Assembly (NCBI GenBank): GCA_017304275.1
Contig: JAFKKW010000192.1
Coordinates: 1,013-24,912 of the forward strand
Direction: 5' to 3'
Source of the DNA: Hyphomicrobiales bacterium
Lineage (GTDB): Bacteria; Pseudomonadota; Alphaproteobacteria; Rhizobiales; Hyphomicrobiaceae
Length of the DNA: 23,900 nt
Below, piece by piece: positions 1 to 7,301 of the stretch. Position numbers and translations under genes: made by a program. The first letter of the stretch is position 1, and every line of letters starts with the position of its first letter. The notes under the pieces are model-generated. The model saw only the letters and a program-made list of their open reading frames with translations, did not search any database and was not told the origin of the DNA.

Positions 1-2
1 CG

Positions 3-1079
3 TCAAGGCGTGATGGCGACTTTCAGCACGCCGTCGCGCTGGTGGCCGAACAGGTCGTATGCCTGCTCGATCTGATCGAGCTTGAAGCGGTGCGTGACCA
101 GGCCGCCGAGGTCGACGCGGCCGGAGGCGACGACTTGCATCATGCGCCGCATGCGTTCCTTGCCGCCGGGGCATAGCGTCGAGCGGATCTGCTTGTCGGC
201 GAGCCCGGCGCCAAAGGCGTCGAGCGGGATCTTGAGATCGGTGGAGTAGACACCGAGGCTCGACAGCGTGCCGCCCGGACGCAGCGCGCGCAGGCCGGAT
301 TCGAACGTGCCCTGGGTGCCGAGTGCCTCGATCGCGACATCGACGCCGCGGCCGTCCGTCAGGCGCATGATGGCGTCGACCGGGTTGTCGGCCTTGAAGT
401 CGATGACGTGGTCTGCGCCCATGCGTTTCGCCATCGCCATGCGCGCGGGCACGGCGTCGACGGCGATGATGGTCGTCGCGCCCATCAGCCTGGCGCCCGC
501 GGTGGCGCAGAGGCCGATCGGGCCTTGGGCGAAGACGGCCACCGTGTCGCCGATCCTGACGCCGGCGGTTTCGGCGCCGGAGAATCCGGTCGACATGATG
601 TCGGGGCACATCAGTACCTGCTCGTCCGACACGCCCTCGGGTATTACCGCGAGGTTGGCCATGGCGTCGGGGACGCGCACGTACTCCGCCTGGCAACCGT
701 CAATGGTGTTGCCGAACTTCCAGCCGCCGATGGCTTTCCAACCATGCCTAGTTCCGGCGCCGTCCTGAGCGCCGCAGCCGCAGAGACACGCGTTGCTCCA
801 GCCCGACGGTGTGATGGCGCCGGCGATGACGCGCTGGCCCTCCGCGAAGCCTTCGACGCCGGAGCCGAGTTTCTCGATGATGCCGACGGGCTCGTGGCCG
901 ATGGTCAGCCGCTTCTCGACGGGATACTCGCCTTTGAGGATGTGAACATCGGTTCCGCAAATCGTCGTGGTCGTTATGCGGACCAGAGCATCGGTCGGCC
1001 CGATCTCAGGCACGGGCTTCTCGTCGAGGACGATACGGCCCTTCTCAACGAAAATCGCGGCCTTCATCTTCTGTGCCAT
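3..1079 (-). CDS. Zinc-dependent alcohol dehydrogenase (isopropanol/secondary-alcohol dehydrogenase-like)
   Basis: A 358-residue medium-chain (MDR) zinc alcohol dehydrogenase, expected to oxidise a primary or secondary alcohol with NAD(P) in the cytoplasm. Catalytic zinc ligands can be read as Cys41 (CGTDVH), His62-Glu63 (GHEPVG) and Asp160 (CPDIMSTGF). An Asp as the third ligand and the GWKFGN...DG...EY block at about 119-133 resemble the tetrameric secondary-alcohol dehydrogenases of Clostridium and Thermoanaerobacter. The usual four-cysteine structural zinc lobe is replaced by a short Cys-rich loop (Cys98, 100, 102). The nucleotide-binding segment lies around 180-215, and an Asp at the end of the second strand (AVDAV) favours NAD over NADP. 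The start at 1079 was chosen because GGAGG lies 7 bases upstream and family homology begins there; an in-frame start at 1160 would add 27 unlikely residues. The gene is complete; its stop lies at the left edge. Family is secure, substrate is not. Confidence 0.9.
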   Translation of the reverse strand: MAQKMKAAIFVEKGRIVLDEKPVPEIGPTDALVRITTTTICGTDVHILKGEYPVEKRLTIGHEPVGIIEKLGSGVEGFAEGQRVIAGAITPSGWSNACLCGCGAQDGAGTRHGWKAIGGWKFGNTIDGCQAEYVRVPDAMANLAVIPEGVSDEQVLMCPDIMSTGFSGAETAGVRIGDTVAVFAQGPIGLCATAGARLMGATTIIAVDAVPARMAMAKRMGADHVIDFKADNPVDAIMRLTDGRGVDVAIEALGTQGTFESGLRALRPGGTLSSLGVYSTDLKIPLDAFGAGLADKQIRSTLCPGGKERMRRMMQVVASGRVDLGGLVTHRFKLDQIEQAYDLFGHQRDGVLKVAITP

Positions 1080-1211
1080 GGTTCGCCTCCGTCGCTCGTC
1101 GACTAGATCGATGCCGGCACTTTGGGCAGCGGAAACCGGCTGCGCTTTGATCCATGACAAAGAACGCGGTGCCGAGGCGCGCGTGCCTTCATGGTCAAGA
1201 AAGCCTGAACG

Positions 1212-1367
1212 TCAGTCGTCATCATCCTCGTCGCAGGGTATCGGATATTCGACGTCCGGATAGATGCAGCTATCGTCCTGGATCGTGGCGCGCGCGTCGG
1301 GCGTGGGGCCCGCGAAGATGCCAGCCATCACAGCGATCAGACATATCCGTTCGATGACGCGGCGCAC
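1212..1367 (-). CDS. Possible small secreted acidic protein
   Basis: A 51-codon reading frame starting with GTG, with AGGAAC about 10 bases upstream. It reads as basic residues (VRRVIER), a hydrophobic stretch (about residues 8-19) and a plausible signal-peptidase site after PDARA, then a mature part of only about 24 residues with two cysteines and an Asp/Glu tail (CDEDDDD). This layout is typical of a small exported protein and unlikely by chance, but there is no family I recognise. A TTG start at 1412 would lengthen the N-terminus but would bury the signal peptide. It lies 132 bases upstream of the alcohol dehydrogenase start on the same strand and could be cotranscribed with it. Confidence is limited by size and by the lack of any homology evidence. 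Confidence 0.4.
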   Translation of the reverse strand: MRRVIERICLIAVMAGIFAGPTPDARATIQDDSCIYPDVEYPIPCDEDDDD

Positions 1368-1473
1368 GAGCGACCGTTCCTGGCAATGCGGATGCGCACC
1401 ACTGTACGACAAAGACGGCTGCGGCAGAAGTCAGGGCGTGCGATCGTATGTCCTTCGCGTGTCGTGAATTTTC

Positions 1474-1502
1474 TTGGCGAGGATTTGCCTGCGTCATATT
1501 TT
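1474..1502 (+). promoter_or_regulatory. Possible sigma-70-type promoter for the downstream alcohol dehydrogenase
   Basis: TTGGCG (1474-1479) and TATTTT (1497-1502) are separated by 17 bases in a locally AT-richer patch of the divergent intergenic region 1368-1660. Each hexamer matches the consensus at four positions, so the call is weak. It would give a leader of about 150 bases before the ATG at 1661. I see no other clear signal in this region. Confidence 0.3.
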
Positions 1503-1660
1503 TGCTCGAGAGTCCGGACGTCCGAGGGCTCCCACGTCTCTGTGCCTGTGCGCTAGGCCCTCTCCCGCGGGTCAGGATTTCACAGCAAGAAACGGACTGC
1601 CCCGACGCTCGGCACCATGTAGTTTGCGCGTTCGGTTCAACCTCGAGGAAGCACATTCCG

Positions 1661-2671
1661 ATGACGATCAAAGCCTGGGCGACAGCAGCAGCAGACAAGC
1701 CGCTCGAGCCGTTCGAATACGATCCGGGGCCGCTCGGTGCCGACGACGTGGAGATCGCCGTGGAAACCTGCGGCATCTGCCATTCCGACCTCTCCATGAT
1801 GCAGAACGAGTGGGGGATCACGTCCTATCCGCTCGTGCCGGGTCATGAGATCATCGGTCGCGTTACGGCGCTGGGGTCCAATGCCAAGGGTCTCAAGATC
1901 GGCCAGCGTGTCGGCGTGGGCTGGGCGTCGTCGAGCTGCATGCATTGCCAGCCGTGCCTCAATGGCGACCAGAACCTTTGCGCGACCCACACCGGGACCA
2001 TCGTCGGACGGCATGGCGGTTTCGCCGACAAAGTGCGCGCGCAATGGCCGTGGGCGATTCCGATCCCGGAGGATCTCGACGCAAAGGATGCGGGGCCGCT
2101 GCTATGCGGCGGCGTCACAGTGTTCACGCCGTTCCGCGCGTTCGGCATCCGGCCGACCGACCGAGTCGGAGTTGTCGGCATCGGCGGCCTCGGGCATATG
2201 GCGCTCAAGTTTGCGCACGCCTGGGGATGCGAGGTGACGGCGTTCACGTCGACGGATGCCAAGGCCGCCGAGGCGCGCGCGTTCGGGGCGCATCACGTCG
2301 TCAACACGCGCAACGACGATGATCTCAAGCGCATTGCGGGCACGCTCGACCTGCTGCTCGTCACCGTGAACGTTCCCCTCAACTGGCCTGCCATGCTCGG
2401 GACGCTGCGTCCCAAGGGGCGGCTGCATGTCGTGGGGGCGGTGCTCGAGCCGATTCCGGTTGCGGCGTTCCCCCTGATCATGGGGCAGAACAGCCTCTCC
2501 GGCTCGCCGAACGGCGCGCCGGTGACGTCTCAGCTCATGCTCGAATTCTGCGCGCGGCACAAGATTGCACCGATGACCGAGCACTTCCCGATCGCGAAGG
2601 TCAACGACGCCATCCAGCATCTGGCCGACGGCAAGGCGCGCTACCGTATCGTGCTCGACGTAGCGGCCTAG
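1661..2671 (+). CDS. NADP-dependent alcohol/aldehyde dehydrogenase, YahK/CAD type
   Basis: A 336-residue zinc MDR enzyme of the cinnamyl-alcohol dehydrogenase/YahK group, which interconverts aldehydes and primary alcohols in the cytoplasm, usually with NADP(H). The catalytic zinc ligands are Cys40 (GICHSD), His62-Glu63 (GHEI) and Cys149 (LLCGG). The structural zinc cysteines are 93, 96, 99 and 107. The dinucleotide motif GIGGLGH is at 173-179, and the TSTDAKA segment after the second strand has Ser/Thr where NAD enzymes have Asp, so NADP is expected. The ATG at 1661 has GAGGAAG upstream and gives the family's normal length; an ATG at 1448 would add 71 residues unlike the family. The gene converges on the DUF2478 gene with 28 bases between stops and no clear terminator. 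The physiological substrate cannot be read from the sequence. Confidence 0.9.
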   Translation: MTIKAWATAAADKPLEPFEYDPGPLGADDVEIAVETCGICHSDLSMMQNEWGITSYPLVPGHEIIGRVTALGSNAKGLKIGQRVGVGWASSSCMHCQPCLNGDQNLCATHTGTIVGRHGGFADKVRAQWPWAIPIPEDLDAKDAGPLLCGGVTVFTPFRAFGIRPTDRVGVVGIGGLGHMALKFAHAWGCEVTAFTSTDAKAAEARAFGAHHVVNTRNDDDLKRIAGTLDLLLVTVNVPLNWPAMLGTLRPKGRLHVVGAVLEPIPVAAFPLIMGQNSLSGSPNGAPVTSQLMLEFCARHKIAPMTEHFPIAKVNDAIQHLADGKARYRIVLDVAA

Positions 2672-2699
2672 GGCTGGGTATGCAGCAATTCGACGATGC

Positions 2700-3281
2700 T
2701 CATCGCGAGCGGAAACCGCATCCCCAGGCGTACAGGTCTTCCTCGTCGGGCGGTACGACGGTGCCGTAATGGCCGACGAACGCCCGATAGCCGGCATTGA
2801 ACGTCGGCGAGACGGCGGTGATGACGGGCTTGTCGAGCAGGGCTGCGGCGGCGAATGCCGAAAGGAGGCCGCCGCGCTCCGCCTCGAGCTTTCCGAACTT
2901 GCTCAGCACGACGACATCGCACGCCGCCATGTCGTCGACAACGTGCTGGCATGCCTCCGCGAAGCCGCGCCCGTCGAGGCAGCAGGCGGTCGAATGGGGC
3001 CCGAGGTCCTGGTAGATCGCGTAAGCGGTCCCGGTTCCGAGGTTGCGCAGGTAGGTGCCGCCGCTACCCTTCCGGGCGCCGTCGGCGGATGCCTCGATTG
3101 CGCCAGCGACCCGGAGACCATCGGCGGTCCACCTCGCGGCCAAACGTGTGAGCAGGGCCTGGATGGCGTCGCCGGAAGCGCCCTGGACGGCGACGATGCG
3201 TGCGGAAGGCGCGAAAGCGGACGCATGCGCAGGATCAGCCGGGGCCGGTCTACCGTCGGTTCGTGTTTTTTCGTCGAGCAT
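2700..3281 (-). CDS. DUF2478 family protein (P-loop-like, molybdenum-linked context)
   Basis: A 193-residue protein recognised as DUF2478, a family of unknown function that I recall as distantly resembling THEP1-like nucleoside triphosphatases. After about 27 low-complexity residues comes a strand-loop (IVAVQGASGD, 29-38) where a Walker A would sit, but the GKS/T of a working P-loop is absent. The core continues through LRVAGAIE (56-63), DVVVLSKFGK (122-131), which resembles the DxxxINKFGK-type strand of this fold, and VITAVSPTF (153-161). Several cysteines (100, 101, 111, 121, 188) are present. The start at 3281 has AAGGA 8 bases upstream; the longer frame to 3428 runs through the operator and is rejected. 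The upstream inverted repeat at 3368-3405 looks like a ModE operator, which suggests molybdate-dependent control. The family call is fairly safe; the function is unknown. Confidence 0.75.
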   Translation of the reverse strand: MLDEKTRTDGRPAPADPAHASAFAPSARIVAVQGASGDAIQALLTRLAARWTADGLRVAGAIEASADGARKGSGGTYLRNLGTGTAYAIYQDLGPHSTACCLDGRGFAEACQHVVDDMAACDVVVLSKFGKLEAERGGLLSAFAAAALLDKPVITAVSPTFNAGYRAFVGHYGTVVPPDEEDLYAWGCGFRSR

Positions 3282-3367
3282 CGTCGCGTCCTTGGCGGAA
3301 TCGGGGAGCGAGGCCCCAGTAAATCCGGCGCGTGAGCACGTTCCAGGCTTGCGCTTTCTCCGGCACC

Positions 3368-3405
3368 GCCCTATCGCTATGTTTATCAGAATATAGCGAT
3401 AGGGC
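3368..3405. promoter_or_regulatory. ModE-like molybdate operator (Mo-box) between divergent genes
   Basis: A perfect inverted repeat with 13-bp arms (3368-3380 and 3393-3405) around a 12-base centre. The half-sites CGCTAT and ATAGCG are 12 bases apart. This is the spacing of ModE operators, whose E. coli consensus I recall as ATCGCTATATA, six bases, TATATAACGAT. ATCGCTAT and ATAGCGAT are present in the right places; the inner TATA part is degenerate. The right arm ends 6 bases before the ATG at 3412 and includes the AGGG that could serve as its Shine-Dalgarno, so a bound repressor would block the plus-strand gene. The site is 87 bases upstream of the minus-strand DUF2478 start. A hairpin acting in RNA is an alternative. 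Confidence 0.65.
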
Positions 3406-3411
3406 AAGGCG

Positions 3412-3792
3412 ATGGACATCGATGTCAAAGAGCTGACGACCTACCGGATCAGCGAGGACGGGCAGACCGTTACCTTGCGCTTCAGGGACGGCGCCGGGGT
3501 GGAGACGTCGCTGCGCGTCCCCGTCGCCGCCTTGGGCAATCTCGTCATGACCCTGCCGGGCATTATCGAGGCGGCGCTGCAGCGGCAGTTCGGCGATGCT
3601 TCGTTCCGCTATGCATATCCGGTCGGCTCCTGGTCGGTAGAGGAGGCCGTCGATCCCGGTGCGGTGATCGTGACGATGCGGACCGTGGACGGTTTCGGCG
3701 TCAGCTTCTCCATGGGGCGTGGCAACGCCGAGAAGCTCGGGCATTCGATGGCGGACTGGGTCGCCAGCCCGCGCATGGCCACGGCGCACTAG
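3412..3792 (+). CDS. Conserved-looking hypothetical protein next to Mo-box
   Basis: A 126-residue soluble protein that I do not recognise. There is no signal peptide, membrane segment or cysteine. The N-terminal half has an alternating strand pattern (YRISEDGQTVTLRFRDG, ETSLRVPVAAL), then a short helix (LPGIIEAALQRQFG, about 49-62), then more strands (AVIVTMRTV, GVSFSMGRG) and a terminal helix, consistent with a small alpha/beta domain. The ATG lies directly after the ModE-like inverted repeat; AGGG in the right arm is 7 bases upstream and could be the ribosome site. Codon use looks like the neighbours, so I believe it is a real gene. The context suggests a molybdate-regulated role, but that is inference. 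The next gene (LysR) follows after 86 bases, including an AT-rich stretch at about 3800-3840 likely to hold a promoter. Confidence 0.65.
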   Translation: MDIDVKELTTYRISEDGQTVTLRFRDGAGVETSLRVPVAALGNLVMTLPGIIEAALQRQFGDASFRYAYPVGSWSVEEAVDPGAVIVTMRTVDGFGVSFSMGRGNAEKLGHSMADWVASPRMATAH

Positions 3793-3878
3793 CTCTGCGT
3801 GGGTTGCATGAAATGTATATTATGATAGTCAAATTTATGTGGCTTCGTCGTCGGCGTGATTGAAGGCAGGAAGGCTCC

Positions 3879-4802
3879 ATGTTCATTCGCCAGATGACCT
3901 ATCTCGTCGCGCTGGCCCGGGAGAAGCATTTCGGGCGGGCGGCCGACGTCTGCAACGTCACGCAACCGACGCTTTCCTCCGGCCTCAAGGCGCTCGAGCG
4001 CGAACTCGACATGCGTCTCGTGGTTCGCGAGCCGCGGTTCATGGGGCTCACGCCGGAAGGCGAGCGGGTGGTGGAATGGGCAGGCCAGATCCTGGCCGAC
4101 TACGAGAGCCTCAAGCAGGACGTTGAAGTGTTCCGCAGCGGGCTCAGGGGTACGCTGCGGCTCGGCGTCATTCCGGCGGCGATGCCGCCTGTGGCGCGGC
4201 TCACGCGACCGTTCTCGGCCAAGTATCCGCAAGTGACGATCGACGTGCAGTCGATGACGTCGGCTGAGATCCAGCGCGGCCTCGACAGGTTAGAGATCGA
4301 TGCGGGGCTCACCTATCTCGAGAACGAGCCGCTTTCGCACGTCCGCAAGGCTGCGCTCTACAGCGAGCGCTACCTGTTCGTGACGGGGCGTGCGGGGCCG
4401 TGGGCGGCTGCCTCATCCATCGCCTGGCAGGATGCCGCGAACGAGAACCTGTGCCTGCTCAACGAGAGCATGCAGAACCGCCGTGTGCTCAATAATCTCG
4501 CGCATTCGGCCGGGGTGGAGCTGGCGCCCTCCGTGACGACGAACTCGTTTCTCGCCGTATGCTCGCATGTCTGCACGGGGGCGTGGTCGAGCATCATTCC
4601 GCACACGTTCGCGTACATCTTCGCAGGGTGCGAGGATCTGGTCCTGATCGATCTCGTCGAGCCCGTGCACAGCCAGACGATCGGGCTCGTGGCGTCGGAT
4701 CGCGACCCGCTGTCTCCGCTCGCACGCGCGCTTCTCACCTGCGCCGGGCGGCTTAACCTTGATGCCATGCTCGGCGGTCCCGTGCTCGAGCTAGCGTCAT
4801 AG
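3879..4802 (+). CDS. LysR family transcriptional regulator
   Basis: A 307-residue LysR-type regulator of normal family length. The N-terminal winged helix-turn-helix spans about residues 1-60 (AREKHFGRAADVCNVTQPTLSSGLKALERELD), followed by a linker helix and a substrate-binding domain from about 90 to 295. The ATG has GGAAGG a few bases upstream. The gene is 240 bases upstream of, and in the same direction as, the NAD-dependent formate dehydrogenase. LysR genes commonly sit beside formate dehydrogenase genes and activate them (for example upstream of fds operons), so control of fdh is the best guess. The effector is unknown. The family call is secure; the target is inferred. Confidence 0.9.
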   Translation: MFIRQMTYLVALAREKHFGRAADVCNVTQPTLSSGLKALERELDMRLVVREPRFMGLTPEGERVVEWAGQILADYESLKQDVEVFRSGLRGTLRLGVIPAAMPPVARLTRPFSAKYPQVTIDVQSMTSAEIQRGLDRLEIDAGLTYLENEPLSHVRKAALYSERYLFVTGRAGPWAAASSIAWQDAANENLCLLNESMQNRRVLNNLAHSAGVELAPSVTTNSFLAVCSHVCTGAWSSIIPHTFAYIFAGCEDLVLIDLVEPVHSQTIGLVASDRDPLSPLARALLTCAGRLNLDAMLGGPVLELAS

Positions 4803-4819
4803 ACGGGATCAATTGTGCG

Positions 4820-4854
4820 TTGAAGGGCATTAATTTGACGGGCGCGCCCTTCAA
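4820..4854. promoter_or_regulatory. Inverted repeat between LysR and fdh genes
   Basis: Perfect 9-bp arms, TTGAAGGGC (4820-4828) and GCCCTTCAA (4846-4854), with a 17-base AT-containing centre, starting 18 bases after the LysR stop. No T-tract follows, so it is a poor intrinsic terminator. It could be a regulator-binding site for the fdh promoter, for example of the LysR protein. The role is not determined. Confidence 0.4.
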
Positions 4855-4900
4855 ACACACTGTTCGCGCGCCGAGATAGGAACCCAGGAAGGGTACGACG

Positions 4901-4933
4901 ATGTCCGGCGAGGAAACGCTCGGAGCGAGCTGA
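4901..4933 (+). CDS. Possible 10-residue leader ORF upstream of fdh
   Basis: ATG followed by nine sense codons and TGA (MSGEETLGAS), preceded by a strong AGGAAGGG at 8 bases. It lies inside the 240-base region ahead of fdh. A hairpin with arms CCGGC (4983-4987) and GCCGG (4996-5000) lies between it and the fdh start. It could be a leader peptide, but a tiny frame with a good ribosome site also arises by chance in GC-rich DNA. No regulatory amino-acid run is visible. Confidence 0.2.
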   Translation: MSGEETLGAS

Positions 4934-5042
4934 CGCGGACCCGCGATCCGCACGGCAAGCTAAATTTCGAAACACCCCGCGACCGGCTCTCCCGTGCCGG
5001 CCGAGCGCTGCCTCATGGCCTCACCCATGAAGGAGACGACCC

Positions 5043-6242
5043 ATGGCGAAGATCGTATGTGTTCTCTACGACGACCCCGTTGACGGATATCCGAAGTCCT
5101 ACGCCCGCGACGACATTCCGAAGATCACGACGTATCCCGATGGTCAGACGGCGCCGACTCCGTCGGCGATCGATTTCAAGCCCGGCGCGCTGCTCGGCAG
5201 CGTCTCGGGTGAGCTCGGCCTTCGCAAGTTCCTCGAGAAGGCGGGACATACGCTGGTCGTGACGTCCGACAAGGACGGGGCGAACTCGAAGCTCGATCAG
5301 GAGTTGCACGACGCGGAGATCGTCATCTCGCAGCCGTTCTGGCCGGCGTACATGACGGCCGAGCGCATCGCCAAGGCGCCGAAGCTCAAGATGATCGTGA
5401 CGGCGGGCATCGGCTCGGATCACACGGACCTGCAGGCGGCCATGGACCGCGGCATCACGGTCGCCGAAGTGACCTACTCCAACTCGAACAGCGTGGCCGA
5501 GCATGTCGTGATGCAGATGCTCGCGCTCGTGCGCAACTACATCCCGTCGTACAACTGGGTCATCAAGGGCGGCTGGAACATCGCCGACTGCGTCGAGCGC
5601 TCGCACGACATCGAGGGCATGCACGTCGGCACGGTGGCGGCGGGCCGCATCGGACTGCGCGTGCTGCGGCTCCTGAAGCCGTTCGATGTGCATCTCCATT
5701 ATACGGATCGCCACCGGTTGCCGGAGTCGGTCGAGAAGGAGCTGAACCTCACGTATCACAAGACGCCCGAAGACATGTATCCGGTCTGCGACGTCGTAAC
5801 GCTCAATTGTCCGCTGCACCCCGAGACGGAGCACATGATCAACGACAAGACGCTGAAGCTGTTCAAGCGCGGCGCCTATCTCGTCAACACGGCACGCGGC
5901 AAGCTGTGTGATCGCGACGCGGTCGTGCGCGCGCTCGAGAGCGGGCAGCTCGCGGGCTATGCGGGCGACGTATGGTTCCCGCAGCCGGCGCCGCAGGATC
6001 ACCCGTGGCGGACGATGCCGCATCACGGCATGACGCCGCATATCTCGGGCACGTCGCTCTCGGCGCAGGCCCGCTACGCCGCCGGAACGCGCGAGATCCT
6101 CGAGTGCTATTTCGCGGGCAAGCCGATCCGCGACGAGTATCTGATCGTGCAAGGCGGCAAGCTCGCCGGCGTCGGTTCGCACTCCTACAGCGCCGGCAAC
6201 GCCACCGGCGGCTCCGAGGAAGCAACGAAGTTCAAGCGCTGA
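5043..6242 (+). CDS. fdh: NAD-dependent formate dehydrogenase (metal-free)
   Basis: A 399-residue D-2-hydroxyacid-dehydrogenase-type enzyme that oxidises formate to CO2 with NAD, the last step of C1 oxidation, in the cytoplasm and without molybdenum or tungsten. The residues used by the Pseudomonas sp. 101 enzyme can be placed here: Asn147 (YSNSNSVAEHVV), AAGRIG at 199-204 in the GxGxxG position, Asp222 of the second strand (YTDRHRLPE, giving NAD specificity), Arg285 (NTARGKLCDRD), Gln314 (WFPQPAP) and catalytic His333 (PHISGTSLSAQARYAAG). Length and both termini match the bacterial family, including the extended N-terminal loop (DPVDGYPKSYARDDIPKI). AAGGAG lies about 8 bases before the ATG. 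A LysR gene precedes it and an HPP membrane protein follows after 68 bases. Confidence 0.96.
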   Translation: MAKIVCVLYDDPVDGYPKSYARDDIPKITTYPDGQTAPTPSAIDFKPGALLGSVSGELGLRKFLEKAGHTLVVTSDKDGANSKLDQELHDAEIVISQPFWPAYMTAERIAKAPKLKMIVTAGIGSDHTDLQAAMDRGITVAEVTYSNSNSVAEHVVMQMLALVRNYIPSYNWVIKGGWNIADCVERSHDIEGMHVGTVAAGRIGLRVLRLLKPFDVHLHYTDRHRLPESVEKELNLTYHKTPEDMYPVCDVVTLNCPLHPETEHMINDKTLKLFKRGAYLVNTARGKLCDRDAVVRALESGQLAGYAGDVWFPQPAPQDHPWRTMPHHGMTPHISGTSLSAQARYAAGTREILECYFAGKPIRDEYLIVQGGKLAGVGSHSYSAGNATGGSEEATKFKR

Positions 6243-6310
6243 ATCCAGCTCCGGCGGAGGTCAATGGATCTCCGCCGGATGTTCTCGTGCAAGCTCGGGG
6301 GCTTCCCAGA

Positions 6311-6814
6311 ATGTCCGATACCAATACTGCGGTGCGCAGCGATGCGTCGCCGCCGCGCCTGATGGCGTGGCTCAAGACGCGATCCTGGCGCGCGGCGCTG
6401 CTTGCCGGGCTTGGCGGGTGTCTGACCATCTGCGTGCTGGCGGCCATCATCGCGGCGGACGTGTTGCCGCTTCTGATCGCGCCGTTCGGCGCGAGTTGCG
6501 TGCTCGTGTTCGGTGTGCCGGCGAGCCCGTTTGCGCGGCCGCGCAACGTCATCGGCGGGCATCTGGTGACGGCGCTCATGGGGCTCATCGCCATCTCGCT
6601 GCTCGGTCCCGGCCCGCCCGGGATCGCGGTTGGCGTCGGTCTCGCGATCGCGGCCATGATGCTGAGCGACACCGTGCATCCGCCCGCGGGCGCCAATCCG
6701 ATCGTCGTCGCGCTGATGCACGCCGGCTGGTCGTTTCTTGTCGCGCCCGTTCTCGCCGGTGCGGTGGCGATCGTTGCGCTGGGCTTCGTCTACAACCGGA
6801 TCGTCGGGCGATAA
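6311..6814 (+). CDS. HPP family integral membrane protein
   Basis: A 167-residue protein with four predicted transmembrane stretches (about 28-50, 52-70, 82-120 partly split, 138-160). The name-giving motif His-Pro-Pro is at 123-125 in DTVHPPAGANP, and AAL.AG...T / LLIAPFGASCVLVF are family landmarks. HPP proteins are small inner-membrane proteins; plastid and cyanobacterial members have been linked to nitrite transport, but most bacterial ones have no known role. The ATG at 6311 has only a G-rich stretch upstream, so it may be translationally linked to fdh. The fdh stop is 68 bases upstream with no terminator visible, so cotranscription is likely. A link to formate or another small anion is inference from position only. 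Confidence 0.85.
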   Translation: MSDTNTAVRSDASPPRLMAWLKTRSWRAALLAGLGGCLTICVLAAIIAADVLPLLIAPFGASCVLVFGVPASPFARPRNVIGGHLVTALMGLIAISLLGPGPPGIAVGVGLAIAAMMLSDTVHPPAGANPIVVALMHAGWSFLVAPVLAGAVAIVALGFVYNRIVGR

Positions 6815-7301
6815 GCTGGATTTATGGACACACGGCTCTCGCCTGCGCGGGGGAGACGGGTTTGCGCGAACGGTCTCTTCCTTCCGGAGCGTTCGCACGT
6901 CAATCGCGGCCGCTCGCGCGGGACTTCTCACAAACGCGTTATCGGGAAACTTGGCAATTCACATCGGGATGTACTCCCATGGTTGAAGCCATTGGCGTTG
7001 CCTATGGTTCGCGGGCTTGCAGGATGGCTCGGACGCCGAGATAGCCGCTCTCCTCCTTGGGTTCTCCCGGCGCCCGGCCTCATCTGCAACGCAACGGAAT
7101 CCCGCTCCGCTGAGGAGGCCAGCACCTTCAATTTGTGAATTCGAATGCGCGAACGGGCGCGGCCGACAACGGCCGATGCAGACGTTTTGCGCAGCGAGGA
7201 ATCTCGTCCTCGAGCACGGCTCGGGAGCGGGTAAAGCGCAGACTTGGCGGCGTTGGGGAGACGTCGACACGAGGCTGCCAGGGACCAGGAGAGGAAACAC
7301 G
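6815..7301 (+). other. 487-base intergenic region and leader ahead of xoxF copy A
   Basis: No gene is convincing here. Near the right end, CGGCCG-ACAA-CGGCCG (7160-7175) can form a tight hairpin enclosed by TGCGC (7146-7150) and GCGCA (7189-7193), which suggests a structured leader. An AT-rich patch at about 7127-7144 could contain a promoter, but I cannot place hexamers with confidence. AGGAGAGG at 7287-7294 is the ribosome site of xoxF. The AT-rich stretch near 6930-6965 has no readable promoter. Confidence 0.4.

Noticed and set aside
1448..1660. 71-residue N-terminal extension of the YahK/CAD-type dehydrogenase
   Set aside because: Family proteins begin at the ATG at 1661, which has GAGGAAG upstream; the extension spans the likely promoter.
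6824..7138. 104-codon plus-strand frame in the xoxF copy A leader
   Set aside because: Composition is Arg/Pro/Ser-rich without domain, good ribosome site or neighbour logic; it looks like a chance frame in a GC-rich leader.
7017..7301. N-terminal extension of xoxF copy A from 7017
   Set aside because: The extension is unlike the family, precedes a normal signal peptide and skips the strong ribosome site just before 7302.
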